From: Saposhnikovia divaricata
Taxonomy: Eukaryota > Streptophyta > Magnoliopsida > Apiales > Apiaceae
Length of the DNA stretch: 64,000 bases
Direction of reading: 5' to 3'
Assembly (NCBI GenBank): GCA_036435485.1
Contig: CM071595.1
Coordinates: 105,206,580-105,270,579, forward strand
Shown here: positions 21,430 to 33,355 of the stretch, piece after piece
Layout of the letters: each line of letters opens with the position of its first letter
Numbering within the stretch: position 1 is the stretch's first letter
Notes under the pieces: model-generated
What the model saw: the letters and a program-made list of their open reading frames with translations, nothing else
Databases searched by the model: none
Told to the model about the DNA's origin: nothing
Program-made: the position numbers and the translations under genes

Positions 21430-22380
21430 TGTTGTGACCAAAATCTTGCATGGGTTAGATTTAGGCCCACTAGAGGATTAGGGTCCAGATCCATGAAGAG
21501 AATGTGTAATCTGTCGGGTTTCCGGAGGCCTGCGGTAGCCCTAGGGGTTACCATGTACACTGCAGCACGGGAACGCATGACTAAGGGTCCCAAGGTATCC
21601 CCTTGAGGATAACCTATAACTATTATCAGTCATCCAGTAGAGCTTCCAGAGTAGCTTCCGTGATAGGGGTTACCGGAGGGGGTACCGGAGCCAGGCTACC
21701 GGGCGGTACCCCCAGCTTCCGTCGGAAGCCTGATCAGGCTGCCAAATCAGATAAGGCACGCCTCCTACTTTTTAGGAACACGTTTATATCATCTAAAAAC
21801 ACTCTCAAACAGATAAACATTCAGTTATTTGAGGATATATGTCATATATACTTGATAAATGATACAAAATCATGATAAATACAAGAGATAATCATTCTAT
21901 GTTACCTAAACTGCTTGGTAACCTGATTATACACATCATACTCGATTATTATCAGAAATAACAGTCATTATCCCACTGGAGAGAGGATAACTTATCATAA
22001 ACAAACGATCATATCCTTCAAGAACTACATTCGGGCTTGATCCACTATAAATAGTGGTATGTAGGCAGTTTACGGGATCTTCTTCGACACTTACACTCCT
22101 TGAGTAGCTAGAGCACGTGCACTCTTGTGTGACATAGTCAAATTAGGGTTCTTGGCTGGCCAACATTTGATCCTTGAGCTCTCATCCCGTAGATTCAGTC
22201 CGATCCTTCCGAGGAACCACATCCCGTGTTCTTCGGTAACCCTAGTCGTGAGCCTTCCCGGGCGGCTAGCTATTGATCTTCAACCACGAGCCTTTCTGGG
22301 TGGTTGGACGATTCCTTGTTTATTGGCGCTATTCCAGCACGAGGCCTCATAATCTGTTGTGCTAAACTCCTCCCACAACA
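21430..22380 (+). repeat. 3' LTR of Tat-lineage element (951 bp)
   Basis: Begins TGTTGTG and ends CACAACA, a perfect 7-bp terminal inverted repeat, directly after the polypurine tract. A TATA box TATAAATA (22046-22053) sits inside a small palindrome (CCACTAT/ATAGTGG arms, 22042-22057). A GC-rich TACCGG cluster is at 21665-21720. The partner LTR is off the left edge, so ends are inferred. The 5 bases after it are CATAT. Confidence 0.85.
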
Positions 22381-24353
22381 CATATTATATTTTTATGAAA
22401 AGTATTAAATATAAGACCAAGTCAATAACTAAAATACTTTATTCATGATTTAAAAGCACCAATTTACTCCTAAGTTCCTATTTATATATAGAAGTATTAT
22501 TTTCAATTCTAATTGAACTTGGAACACCGAGTTAAATTGTGCATCTTCATACCATTATGCCACACATTCACATGTATTTTAAATCATACACACAATATGT
22601 ATGTGTGTGATATTGATGAAATATTATTAATTAAATATTATTGGATTTTAAATGAGTTTTGGACTCTTTTATCATTTATCAATTAAAGAATTACGTAAAA
22701 TACACAACTGGGTTATAAAACGATATTATAATTAATATAATGGATATTATCTAACAATATATTAGAGCAAAAAATATTGAGGTGTTAACGTAAATTGAAA
22801 ATTGTATATTACTATATAATATACAATAATTTGGCTTTAGAAAAACGAATCCTATAAATAACACATTACCTTTTACATATAAATTTGCTAATGTTTAATT
22901 TAAAATATGACATTATGTAAAAAGAAAGGATTGTATATTATATATGTTATTTTAATTATGGAGGTGACTCGATGAAAGTCAAACGGACATTGGAAGAGAA
23001 ACAAAGGCAAGAAATTAGATGAAAACAAATAAAACAATTAGAAATGTGGTTTTAAGAAGTAAGCACAAGACCTGAGAAGCATTTTAGAAGATTTACGAAG
23101 ATTTTTTATTAGAATTAGGACTGAAACCTACATTCTCAGAATGCAACATCTTGAAGAGTATTTAGTTTTTACCTTGAATATTATTGGAGATCAGCTAAAC
23201 GGATGCATCATTTTTAAAGAATGTTTAGGATTGTAGATGCTCTGAAAAATCATCTTAATTAGACAACACCCACATAACACTGAAATTATATTCTATGACC
23301 CACAATAAAATTAAAAACTGACATGATTGATATCAGTATTACTCGTATTAGATTCTAAAGTACAAACTTAGTATTACTCATATTAGTTTCTAAAGTACAA
23401 ACTTGAACATATTTAAGTAAGTACACAATAATCACATATGCCACTAACAAGAAAAACTCTATGAAAAACAATCACATATTTCAACCAATATTGATCCTGA
23501 ATAATTTGATTAAAAAATACAGTTTAAGTAGCAGACCCGTGCCTCGCACGGGTTTTAATTCTAGTTACAATTACTTCACAAATAATAAAATATATACATC
23601 TTAAATTTTAAATTATCTAATACGTGGATTGTATATTAACATGTATTGTACTTTGACAATTTGAATTAGTAGATAATAGGTTGATAATAAATAGATGAGA
23701 TAGTAAGATCATCAATACAATATAAATAACTAAATGTTCTATTTCACATGATAAATAATTGACACTCGTATATTTAAAAATAATGATTATTTCACAAATA
23801 ATAAAATATGTTAGTACTTTTTTTTGACTAAAAGATATGTTAGTACTTCTTTTTAAATTCATAATAACTAACAAAATCATTTATATTTTTTTATGTATTT
23901 ACACTTCAAACCTATCCCGTCTCAAGATCCAATTTAACTGCTCCGATTTTTAGTTCATGAAACTTGAAAAATCCGTTTTACAATCAAGGTGAAGTAACAT
24001 TAATGGTACAAATTTTTTTAAAATAATTTTAAATATATCATATATTAAAATATAAATACAATATTATATCATAATATCTTCAACATAAATATTAAAAATT
24101 ACCTTAAATATAGAATCTATGTAAACTATAATACAGAATGAAATTAGAATTTTTTTTAACAATAAAATGCTTATAAGTTTACAAATGAGTATCTGTTCTA
24201 ACAATTCTTGGGGTGAGCAAGGGTCGAATCCATAACCTGAAATGATATTAGAATTTTAAGATGCATTTTATCACTATTTTACTTTAATGTCTTTCTGATA
24301 ATCAACAATTTTAATAATTCAAAATTTATAATTTTGATAGCTCTATATATATC
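22381..24353. other. AT-rich intergenic DNA with a Helitron-like 3' end
   Basis: No gene or LTR seen. It includes microsatellite-like AT stretches and the hairpin plus CTAG signal at 23535-23564. The last five bases (24349-24353, ATATC) are the copia B target duplication. Confidence 0.6.
23535..23564 (+). other. Helitron-like 3' terminus
   Basis: An 8-bp perfect stem (ACCCGTGC, loop CTC, GCACGGGT, 23535-23553) followed 7 nt later by CTAG and then T. Helitrons end with a GC-rich hairpin about 10 nt before CTRR and insert between A and T. The 5' TC end was not found, so element length is unknown. Confidence 0.6.
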
Positions 24354-24918
24354 TGTTAGGCCGAATATACACTTATAATAAACTAAGTATGGGAGAATAA
24401 CAATAAGTTCTTTAAAAGTTTTAAAAACTGTTTGGAATTAACTTCTCTCTCAGTGATGTAAAATATCACAGAGAGCTGCTTAGGTTACAATGAAAGATAT
24501 TGTGTTACACGATCGATACCCTTCTAGGGTTAACCGAACTGTATTTATAAAGATATACAGCTACGTACAATCAATAATTGATTCGCCTATAAATCAGCTA
24601 TACAAATCTTATCAATTATGATTGCTACACATCTCCTAAGTCAACTCAATCTCTTTAACAGCTATCCAATCTGTAAAGATATTGCTTACATAATTATCTT
24701 GAATTAATCTTTAATCACTGTTGACTGGAGACGCGCTTCCTCCAGACAGAGTTTAACTAAACTCTGTCGAGCTTCCATTGTCAGCGTATAGCAAACTCTG
24801 TCTAGCTTCCAACTGTCAGAGTTTAACTAAACTCTGACTGCTTCCTGTTTCAAGTTAAACTCTGTTTTTCCCTGTAAAACTTAAACACTGATATTAACCA
24901 TATCAATTATATTTAACA
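24354..24918 (-). repeat. 3' LTR of copia B
   Basis: 565 bp. In sense it has U3 palindromes at 24745-24768 and 24815-24838 and a TATA box TATAAATA on minus at 24549-24542, about 200 bp downstream of the palindromes. Confidence 0.95.
24745..24838. repeat. Paired palindromes in copia B U3 (left LTR)
   Basis: Two inverted repeats, each with 11-bp perfect arms and an AC loop. The first has arms GACAGAGTTTA and TAAACTCTGTC (24745-24768), the second GTCAGAGTTTA and TAAACTCTGAC (24815-24838). The second base of each arm differs between copies but stays paired. The same pair is in the other LTR at 35989-36012 and 36059-36082. Confidence 0.9.
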
Positions 24919-24932
24919 ATCTCCACCAACTT
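24919..24932 (-). other. Polypurine tract of copia B
   Basis: Minus-strand AAGTTGGTGGAGAT directly next to the 3' LTR. It is interrupted compared with the GGGGGAGAT form of copia A. Confidence 0.7.
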
Positions 24933-25073
24933 GTTCATTAGTAAAAATGCATAAGTTAACAATAATTGATGATGTCAAAACAATTTCATACAAACACAGT
25001 GTTTATTCAAATAAGCAGAGTTTAAACTTGACTTAACAAAAATATACAGAAAACAAGAAAATTCTTACAGACT

Positions 25074-28000
25074 TTAATCTCTAATCTCCTTAAGATCTGG
25101 TGTTGTTCTGAGATAATCTATAAGCAATCTTCTCTCTGCATTCTCAAGTTCAATCTTCATAGCTTTCTTGATCTCTCTCAACTGAGGATCACTCTCATCA
25201 GTTTGATAAATAGCAGATCTTAGATCATAGATTTTGTTCCTCCTCATCTCATTTCCCAGTCTGATAAATTTTACTTCCTCTGACTGTGAATTGAAATCAA
25301 GTACTGTGATTCCCAGATCAGTCTTCAGCTTTGCAGTACCCTTCTTCATTTCAAAGAGATTCCCATTCCAGTCTCTGTACTTAGGAACATATCTGCTGTT
25401 GCACTTCATTCCTCTAATTGCCAAATTTTGGAGAATTTCTGTCTGAGCACATTTGCAACTGATTGACTTCTTCGACTGTTCACCTTGAAAAGATACAGAA
25501 CATGTTCTAGTTCTTCCCAATATTTCAAACCAATATCATGCTCACCAATTTTAAATACTATCCATCAGCCATAAAGTATAAGAGAAAATCTTTCTTTAAA
25601 CTCTTCTGATGAACTAACTGTACTGATTCCAGTCTGTCCAAACTCTCTTGAGTGACACCACGACCTGGAACAGCCAGTGAAGAAGGATCTCTAGGACCAG
25701 TATGTTGCCTTTTATCTCTGTGTGAGCCTAGACTAGCTTTATTATTTCCAATCTTACCAGACAAGGCTCTTCCATCAGTAAAGTCCATAGGATCTCTAGA
25801 TACTAGATTTGGATCATGAAGTGTTCCTTTGCCAAAAACTGATTTCAACTGAGAAGATAGAGGTCTAGACACAACTTGTGTAGCAACAGAGGTTGTGTTT
25901 TCTTTCTTATGTACAACTTGTGTAGAAACAGAGGTTGTATCTTTCTTCTTTGAATCTTCTCCTTCCATAGCAATGCCTTTTAGCTTCAGCTTCTGTTGGT
26001 TTCTTAGATAAATGTGATCTTTGATCAGTATCAACATTTTTCTTAATCACAATGCCTTTAAGAACAGGCCTAGGATCTTTTTCTTTCTTTTTAAACTTTC
26101 CAGACTTTAAAGCTTTTTCTTCAGCTTTAATATCTTCAATAGTAGCTCCTTCTTCATTTTCTTCAATAAATAACTTAGCAGCCAATTCCTCATCAGTCAT
26201 TGAATTTTCAGTGAATAATAAACTCTTGGTGTTGGAAGTTGACTTTGACTTGGAAGACTTGCTAAATTTCAAACTTTGATCAGCTCTTAATATCTTCTTC
26301 TCTTTGCCCTTTGCTCCTGCTCCTCCATCTTCAGTATCTTCATCCTCTTTAGTCAGAGTTTGAGATTGCTTGCATTTAGACTTAGCAACTCTCTCCCCCT
26401 TTTTGACATCATCAGGTATGAGAATAGATGTGATTAACTCCAGAGAGGTAGCAATAGAATCAATCTTTAAAGACATGGCATTTTGATTTTTTTCAACTTT
26501 GCTCAGCCTGTGAGACAAAGTTTCTTAATTCTGGGAAAGATATTGAAACTTGTTCTTGCTATCATGTTTAAGCATATCATCTCCTCTAATAACTTCACCT
26601 CGAACATCAGAAATGGCCTTTTGACAATGATCAAATCTAGAATTGAGAGTCTTCACTTGGACAACAGTGGCCTTGAGACAGGATAGAATCTCTGGATTTG
26701 TGATTGTTCTGGATGTTCTCTTGACAAATTCAGCTGCTCTTGCAACAGGAAAGATGCAAGTTTCTTTGTACTAATCAGCTGAAAATTGTTCAAAGTAGTC
26801 TTCTTCAACATCTGCTTGATTTGAAGGGCCAGCAAAATCATTAACTTTAGCATAGGTTTGTACTGGTAAACTCTGAGAAGAGCTTGACTTAGTACTCCCT
26901 TCAGTTTCAATTTTAGTTTCAGCTTCAATATGGTCAGTTGATTCAGAAATTGGAAGAGACTCATCAACATTTTCTGCAACAGTGTCTGCAGTACGTTCAA
27001 CATTCTCTACAACAGGCTCTACAACATCCTCTGCAGGATGTACAATAGACTCAGAGATTATCTCCATGGGTGGTTGATCAATTTCCTCACCCTGTTCGAC
27101 AAATTGATGAGCATCAGAGATTAACTAAGTGTGAGAAGCCACTATTTCTTCAAGTACCACAGTGGTTTGATTTACTGCATCAGTTTCTTCAGAGAAAACA
27201 GCAGGTGAAGAGATTGGAATGTCCATGTTCTCAGAGAATGGGAACAATGGCTCAAGAAATTCATCCATTGTAGCATCAGCATTACCATCTCTGTTTATCT
27301 CAACAGCAGGTATTTCCTTAGAAATATCCTCTGGAGCTTCAATATTCAATTCTTCATCAGACTCTTCAATAATCAGTCTCCTCCTTTTAACTTGAGGATT
27401 CACTTCTGTTCTCTTTTCTTCTGAGATAGAATCATCTAGAGTAGATGGAGATTAAGGTCTGTTAGCCTTTTCCTTTCTAGCTCTCTTTGGCCTAGAAGCT
27501 TCAGCAGTCCTGTGCTTTCTTGGTGGCCTTATAGCCCTGCTTTTCTTTGGTTTCCTTGGTTTGGATTGTGGTTGAGGTTGAGGTTGTGATGAAGATTGAG
27601 GTTGTGAAGTAATAGCAATGGTGGGTGGAGATGTGGGTTTAGAGGTTGGTTCAACGTTTATGGTTATGTGAGGTTCAGTGTTTGTGGGTTGAGAAGGTGA
27701 CTGTGGAGGTTCAAGTACAGGTTCAGGTTCTGGTGCTTGTGGTTCATGTAGTTGATTGAGAAAGTTTCTGAGGGCAAGTGGATAGATAAACTCTGGAACT
27801 TGATCCTTGTTAGCATCTTTATTTGTCAAGTCAGAGAACATTCTCTTATGGACTTGAAAGGGTTGAATAAGATCCTCATCAGAGATTACCAAATTAGGCA
27901 AACAAGTAGAGAATAAACATTGACAAAAACGTGAGAAATAAACTGTTGTTTTAAACTTTGCTAGTTTTTCACCTAAATTCATAAGAACTAATCTACCAAA

Positions 28001-28543
28001 ATCAAAGTTACTCCCATTAAGAAGAGAATACCCGATTTGAAGACTATCAGTGGGAATTGCATCCCAGTTGGTGACTTTCTTTCCAAATGCTCGAGTGATG
28101 CAGTCAAAGAAAAAGCTCCACTCCTTCCTGAGCCCTGGCCTTTTAACATTCCCAAGCTTATCCAAAGGGCCAGAAAACCGCAGTTGCTGTAACATTTCTT
28201 TCAATTCATTCTCACCAGCCACATCGTATGAGGTGTGAGTATCAAAATCCATAACATCTCGAATAGTTGCAGGAGTGATTACAAACTCTTGATCTTCATG
28301 AGTAAACACAATTGATGGAGTCCCATTCTCTCCACCATCATCATAAGCAGAGTTTCTCCAAAAAGTAGAGATTTGTGTGGCAGAGAGTTTTTCTGGTTGA
28401 ACAAGAGCTTGACCAATTTCAGAATCTCTTAAGAAGTTCTGAATCAAATGAAATGATTCTGGGGCTTTATCAATGTTTAGTATTGCTGCATAGTTGTTAG
28501 GAACGAAAGATTATCCCTGAGCCACAAAAGTCTTGGTTGCCAT
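25074..28543 (-). pseudogene. Third ORF of copia B (SIRE extra ORF, env-like position), broken
   Basis: Starts at ATG 28543 (MATKTFVAQG) and reads in one frame to about 25985 with in-frame stops near 28513, 27452, 27125, 26771 and 26517. Frameshifts near 25985 and in about 25520-25560 follow, then the end at 25074. Originally about 1150 codons. The N-terminal third is a folded-looking domain (ISTFWRNSAYDDGGENG, FFFDCITRAFGKK), common in plant SIRE-like elements but without known function. The middle is Pro/Gln/Lys-rich and low complexity, followed by acidic and Lys-rich segments. The C-terminal part has Glu/Arg-rich helices (KAMKIELENAERRLL). No signal peptide or membrane span was evident, so the env-like label is positional only. 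Confidence 0.7.
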
Positions 28544-29906
28544 TAGAACAGATTGTTAGAAAAGAGAGTGTGTGGAAAAGTGTTTTTGAAAATGCTTAAG
28601 TGAAAGTAACAGAGAAATTGTGTGTAATGTTGTGTGCTCGTGGGTGTAAAAGTGAGAAAGTGAATAATAAAATGAGTTTGATTAGATCTGTAATTGAAAA
28701 TTAAAACCCAATTGTTTTAGACATTAAACACGCAACCAATTTCTTGTTAATTGTGTGAGTGGGACACGTGTCACGTAAATAGTGGAACAGTTATTTACAC
28801 GCGCAGTAATAATGCCTATTATTACTGCCATTCTCTCTCCTCTTACCAAGACGCTTTAACTGTCTGACACCATTAAACAGTTGGCACGTATCACATGCAA
28901 ATTTCAAAAACTCTTCGTACTCCAAGTATATGCTCTAACTGAAATAAAATATTACATTAGAGTACTCAACAGAATCCAACAGTGTTTATCAATTCTCCAA
29001 CTTTATTACTGTTATCCTTTCAAACACTGCACAGTTGTGAATATGAATGTGTGTGTAGCAGAGTTTACTAAATCAGTATTTAGAGCATCTAGTATTTCAT
29101 AAAATCCATAAAGTAAATCAGTAAACACTGGATGCACAAACCCTTATTGTAAACACTGAATGTATGATGAATGCTAAACTCTGTAGTAAACGATTTATAT
29201 ACAGTAATATTTAATTAATCTATAACCCCATAATTTTTTATTTTTTTTTGGTTTTCTCCAGTAATCAGAGGTTGGAACTAGTCACCAAAAATCCTATAAT
29301 TTTAGCCCTTATCAGTTTGATAAGTTCTTGGATCTTCCTAGTTTTCGACTAGTCACCAAAAATTAGAGAATTTTAGCCATTACTATATACCAGTAAGTTC
29401 CTGGGTCGTCCTAGTTACAAACATGATCTCAAAGGAGTTCTAACAGTCTATATATAAGCTTTTGGGTTATTCTAATAACAGAATCTAATTTAACAGTGTA
29501 TAACTAACAGAGTTTAGAGCTCATCAACATCAGAAATTATTTATGAGAGGCAATGCATACAGTATTTACAGACTCAGAGTTTAGGATAAATAAACTAAGA
29601 GATGCTATAAATATGGAACAGTATCATGTTGTGTTAACTTTCTGCACAGTTTAAGATTAGATCACAGATAACTTAGAAGGATTCATGACTAATTACTGAG
29701 AATAATGTTTCACACATGTATCTTCATCGGTGTTTATGTTCAGAAAGAAACATTATCAGAGTTTCTCAGAGTTTATCCAACAGTCAACAGTGTATGACTT
29801 AAAGAGCATGCTAACAGAGTTTAACAGACATTGAGTAGAGTTTAACATACCATAGAAATATGAGCAACACAGTACATAAGTAGAATTTTGAGTCTAACCA
29901 ATATCT
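28544..29906 (-). other. Copia B spacer between pol and third ORF, possible internal promoter
   Basis: 1.36 kb without a reading frame. On the minus strand, upstream of the third ORF ATG, there is a G-box-like ACACGTGT (near 28764) and a perfect hairpin with 11-bp arms GCAGTAATAAT and ATTATTACTGC around GCCT (28803-28828), then CT-rich UTR-like sequence to the ATG. A degenerate ~72-bp tandem repeat lies at about 29274-29480. Many CAGAGTTT words lie in it. Confidence 0.5.
29274..29480. repeat. Degenerate ~72-bp tandem repeat in copia B spacer
   Basis: Two clear units (about 29274-29346 and 29347-29418) share CTAGTCACCAAAAAT, ATTTTAGCC and CCTAGTT. A third, weaker unit follows. Confidence 0.6.
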
Positions 29907-32900
29907 CTAGTCAAAGCCAGAGACCATCCCTAGTTCATTTACCAGCCTTGTAAATACAGCTTCACTCAATGGCTTGGTGAAGATATCTGCAAGCTGTTGT
30001 TCTGTAGACACAAAATGAAGCTCAATATTCCCTTCCTCTACATGTTCTCTGATAAAATGGTACCTTATGCTAATGTGCTTGATCATTGAATGCTGTACTG
30101 GATTACCTGTCATAGCAATAGCACTTTGATTATCACAGTAAATACGTATTTTACTGTACCTCAATCCATAATCCAGTGATTGATTCTTCATCCACAGAAT
30201 CTGTGCACAACAGCTACCAGCAGCAATATACTCTGCTTCAGCTGTAGATGTAGAGATTGATTTCTGTTTCATGCTGTACCATGAAACAAGTCTATCACCA
30301 AGAAATTGACAACTTCCATTAGTACTTTTTCTGTCTATCTTACAGCCTGCAAAGTCTGCATCAGAGTAACCAAGAAGCTTGAAGTATGATTCTCTTGGAT
30401 ACCACAAACCTAAAGTTATGGTTCCCTTAAGATATTTGAAAATTCTCTTCACAGCTGTTAGATGTGGTTCTCTTGGATCTGCCTGGAATCTTGCACAAAG
30501 ACATGTTGCATACATGATGTTAGGTCTGCTAGCTGTTAGATAAAGAAGAGACCCAATCATTCCTCTATAATTTGTCATATCCACTGGTGAACCTGTGTCT
30601 CTATCCAACTTTGTTGCTGTTGCCATGGGAGTTGTTGCAGATGAGCAGTCAAGCATGCCAAATTTCTTGAGAAGATTTCTGGTATATTTTGCTTGATTGA
30701 TAAAGATTCCATCATCTGTTTGCTTCACCTGTAGCCCTAGAAAATAACTGAGCTCTCTTATCATGCTCATTTGATACCTAGACTGCATGAGCTTGGCAAA
30801 CTTTTTACAGAGTTTATCATTAGTAGATCCAAAGATTATGTCATCTACATATATTTGAACTAATAACAGATCACTACCAAGATTGAAGTAGAACAAGGTT
30901 TTATCAATTGTACCTCTGTTGAACCCACTTTCTAAAAGAAATTGAGCCAGAGTTTCATACCATGCTCTTGGTGTCTGCTTAAGTCCATAGAGTGCCTTGT
31001 AAAGCCTGTAGACATAATCTGGATACTTGGGATCTACAAATCCTGGTGGTTGTTCAACAAACACTTCTTCTTCAAGTTTTCCATTCACAAAAGCACTTTT
31101 CACATCCATCTGAAAAACCTTGAATTTCTTGTGAGAAGCATATGCTAGAAAGATTCTTATTGCCTCCAACCTTGCAACTGGAGCAAAAGTTTCATCATAG
31201 TCTATGCTTTCTTGCTGTGAATAGCCTTTGGCCACAAGTCTGGCCTTCTTTCTTGTAACAACCCCATCACTGTCAGTTTTGTTTCTGAAAACCCATCTAG
31301 TACCAACAACATATCTATTCTTTGGTCTAGGTACAAGGGTCCATACTCATTTCTCTCAAATTCATTTAACTCCTCCTGCATTGCTGTTATCCAGTCAGCA
31401 TCTTGAAGAGCTTCTTCCACTTTCTTTGGTTCAGATTTGGATAGAAATGCATGAAACAGACATTCATTTGTTGTAGCACTTCTTGTCCTAACTTTTGCAT
31501 CTGGATCTCCAATTATTAAATCAGGTGTATGAGATTTTGTCCATTTCCTAGCTGAAGGTAAATGACTTCTATCAACAGTTGATCCTCCCCCTTGATCAAT
31601 GTTCTCCTGATCATATTGTTGCCTTTCTTCATTCTCTGAAGGTCCCCCTGAATTTGATCGCTCAGTGTTTGAACTGTCAGAATTTGGACTTTCAGAGTTT
31701 GAGTCATCAGAGTTTGAGTTTGATCCAGAATTTTCAGTTGACTCACTATCAGAATTTGAGTCATCACTATGATCATGCTCCCCCTCAACTGGTTCTCCTC
31801 TTTGTTCTGACTGTACTATTTCTTCTGTGTGTACCAGTAGAGGTTCAGAGTTTGCATCAACAGAGTTTGTTGGACTGGTTTCATCAAAGTTTATTTCATC
31901 AGAGATTAGATCTTCATTTTCGAAATGCAACTGATCATGTTCATCAACATCTTCAAGTCCAGTGATTTTCTTGTCATCAAATGACAAATGAATAGATTCC
32001 ATAATCACCTTTGTTCTCAGATTATAAACTCTGAATGCCTTGGTTGACACTGGATAGCCAACAAAAATTCCTTCATCTGCTTTCAACTCAAATTTGGTCA
32101 ACTGTTCAGGATGATTTTTCAACACAAAGCATTTGCACCCAAAAATATGAAAATATTTCAGGTTTGGCATCTTTTCCCTCACCATCTCATATGGTGTTTT
32201 TCCATGCTTGTTGATCAGTGTGGCATTTTGAGTAAAACAGGCTGTTTGAACTGCTTCTGCCCAGAAATAGGTTGGCAATTTTGCTTCATCAAGCATAGTT
32301 CTGGCAGCTTCTATCAAGGTTCTGTTCTTCCTCTCAACTACACCATTTTGCTGTGGTGTACCAGGTGCAGAAAACTCTTGCTTCAAGCCTCTATATTTGC
32401 AGAATTCTTCCATTTTTGCATTTCTGAATTCAGTTCCATTATCACTTCTGATTATTTTGACTTTGTGTTTTGACCCTTTGTCCAGTAGCTTTACATGCTC
32501 CATCAGAGTTAATGCAGTTTCATCCTTCTTTGCTAGAAAATACACCCAAGTGTATCTGGTATATTCATCAACAATGACTAGAGCATATTTCTTCCTTCCA
32601 ATTGACAAGACATTTACTGGTCCAAAAAGATCAATATGTAGAAGATGATATGGATCAACAATTGAAGATTCAGACTTTCTCTTGAAAGAAGTCTTCCTCT
32701 GTTTGGCCTTTTGACATGAATCACACAGACCATCAACATTTAACAAAGACTTTGGAAGTCCTCTAACAAGATCCTTTCTTATCAGCTCATTGATGTTGTT
32801 CAGATTCAAATGAGAGAGTTTCTTATGCCACTTCCAACTCTCTTCATTGGACATTCTTGTTGACAGGCACATAGTTTTTCCATCAGAGTTTGTCAGCAAG

Positions 32901-33250
32901 CTTGCTTCATAGATATTGTTGCGCCTTTGTCCAACTAAAACAACTTTCCCTGTGGTTTTGCTGATAACCTCACAGTATTCAGGTTGAAAATCTACATGAA
33001 AACCTCTGTCAAAGATTTGACTCACAGATAGCAGATCATGCTTGAGTCCTGGAACCAGAGCTACATTTGTGATGATGACACTTCCAAGATTAATATTGCC
33101 ATATCCCAGAGTATGTCCTATGTTGCCATCTCCATAGGAAACTTTTGGGCCAGCCTTTTCAACATACTCTGATAGCAGGGCTTTATTTCCAGTCATGTGT
33201 CCTGAACATCCACTGTCCACGACTAGGATACTTTCCCTGATGCCCTGCAA
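29907..33250 (-). pseudogene. Copia B pol: protease, integrase, reverse transcriptase, RNase H
   Basis: Two frames: 33250 to about 31345, then after a one-base shift 31235-29907 and the preceding codons. Protease active site DSGCSGHMTG at the start; GAG-pre-integrase region (WHKKLSHLN); integrase HHCC zinc module and core with DLFGPV, SDNGTEF and GVVERKNRT, ending in an Asn/Ser/Asp-rich linker. After the shift come RT ([31 protein letters not shown]) and RNase H ([39 protein letters not shown]). It stops at 29907 after a normal copia RNase H end. Domain order PR-IN-RT-RH shows Ty1/copia. The single frameshift near 31345 separates IN from RT, so it cannot make an intact polyprotein. Confidence 0.9.
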
Positions 33251-33355
33251 TCACAAACAATTACTGAGGATTAGATTTAAGGATTCAGACTTGCTTGGAT
33301 CCTTTGGCTTTCTTAATTTTGTTAGCTTTAACAGCGGAATTTACACTATTAGAGT
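33251..33355 (-). other. Copia B gag-pol junction with several in-frame stops
   Basis: The gag and pol frames are the same, but 35 codons between them contain TAA, TAA and TGA. The junction ends in TTTGTGATTGCAG/GGC, which looks like a 3' splice site. Copia D has a shorter but similar junction (61334-61354). Confidence 0.55.

Larger units (their letters stand above)
15123..22380 (+). mobile_element. Tat-lineage Ty3/gypsy element, right part
   Basis: The right part of a large gypsy element whose left part is outside the window; copia A inserted into its integrase gene. In order: integrase C-terminus, 3' region with a 143-bp tandem array, an antisense multi-exon gene, a polypurine tract and a 951-bp 3' LTR. 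An antisense additional ORF downstream of pol and a repeat-bearing 3' region are known traits of Tat/Ogre/Retand elements. I infer that lineage from this layout and from the integrase tail without a chromodomain. Confidence 0.8.
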
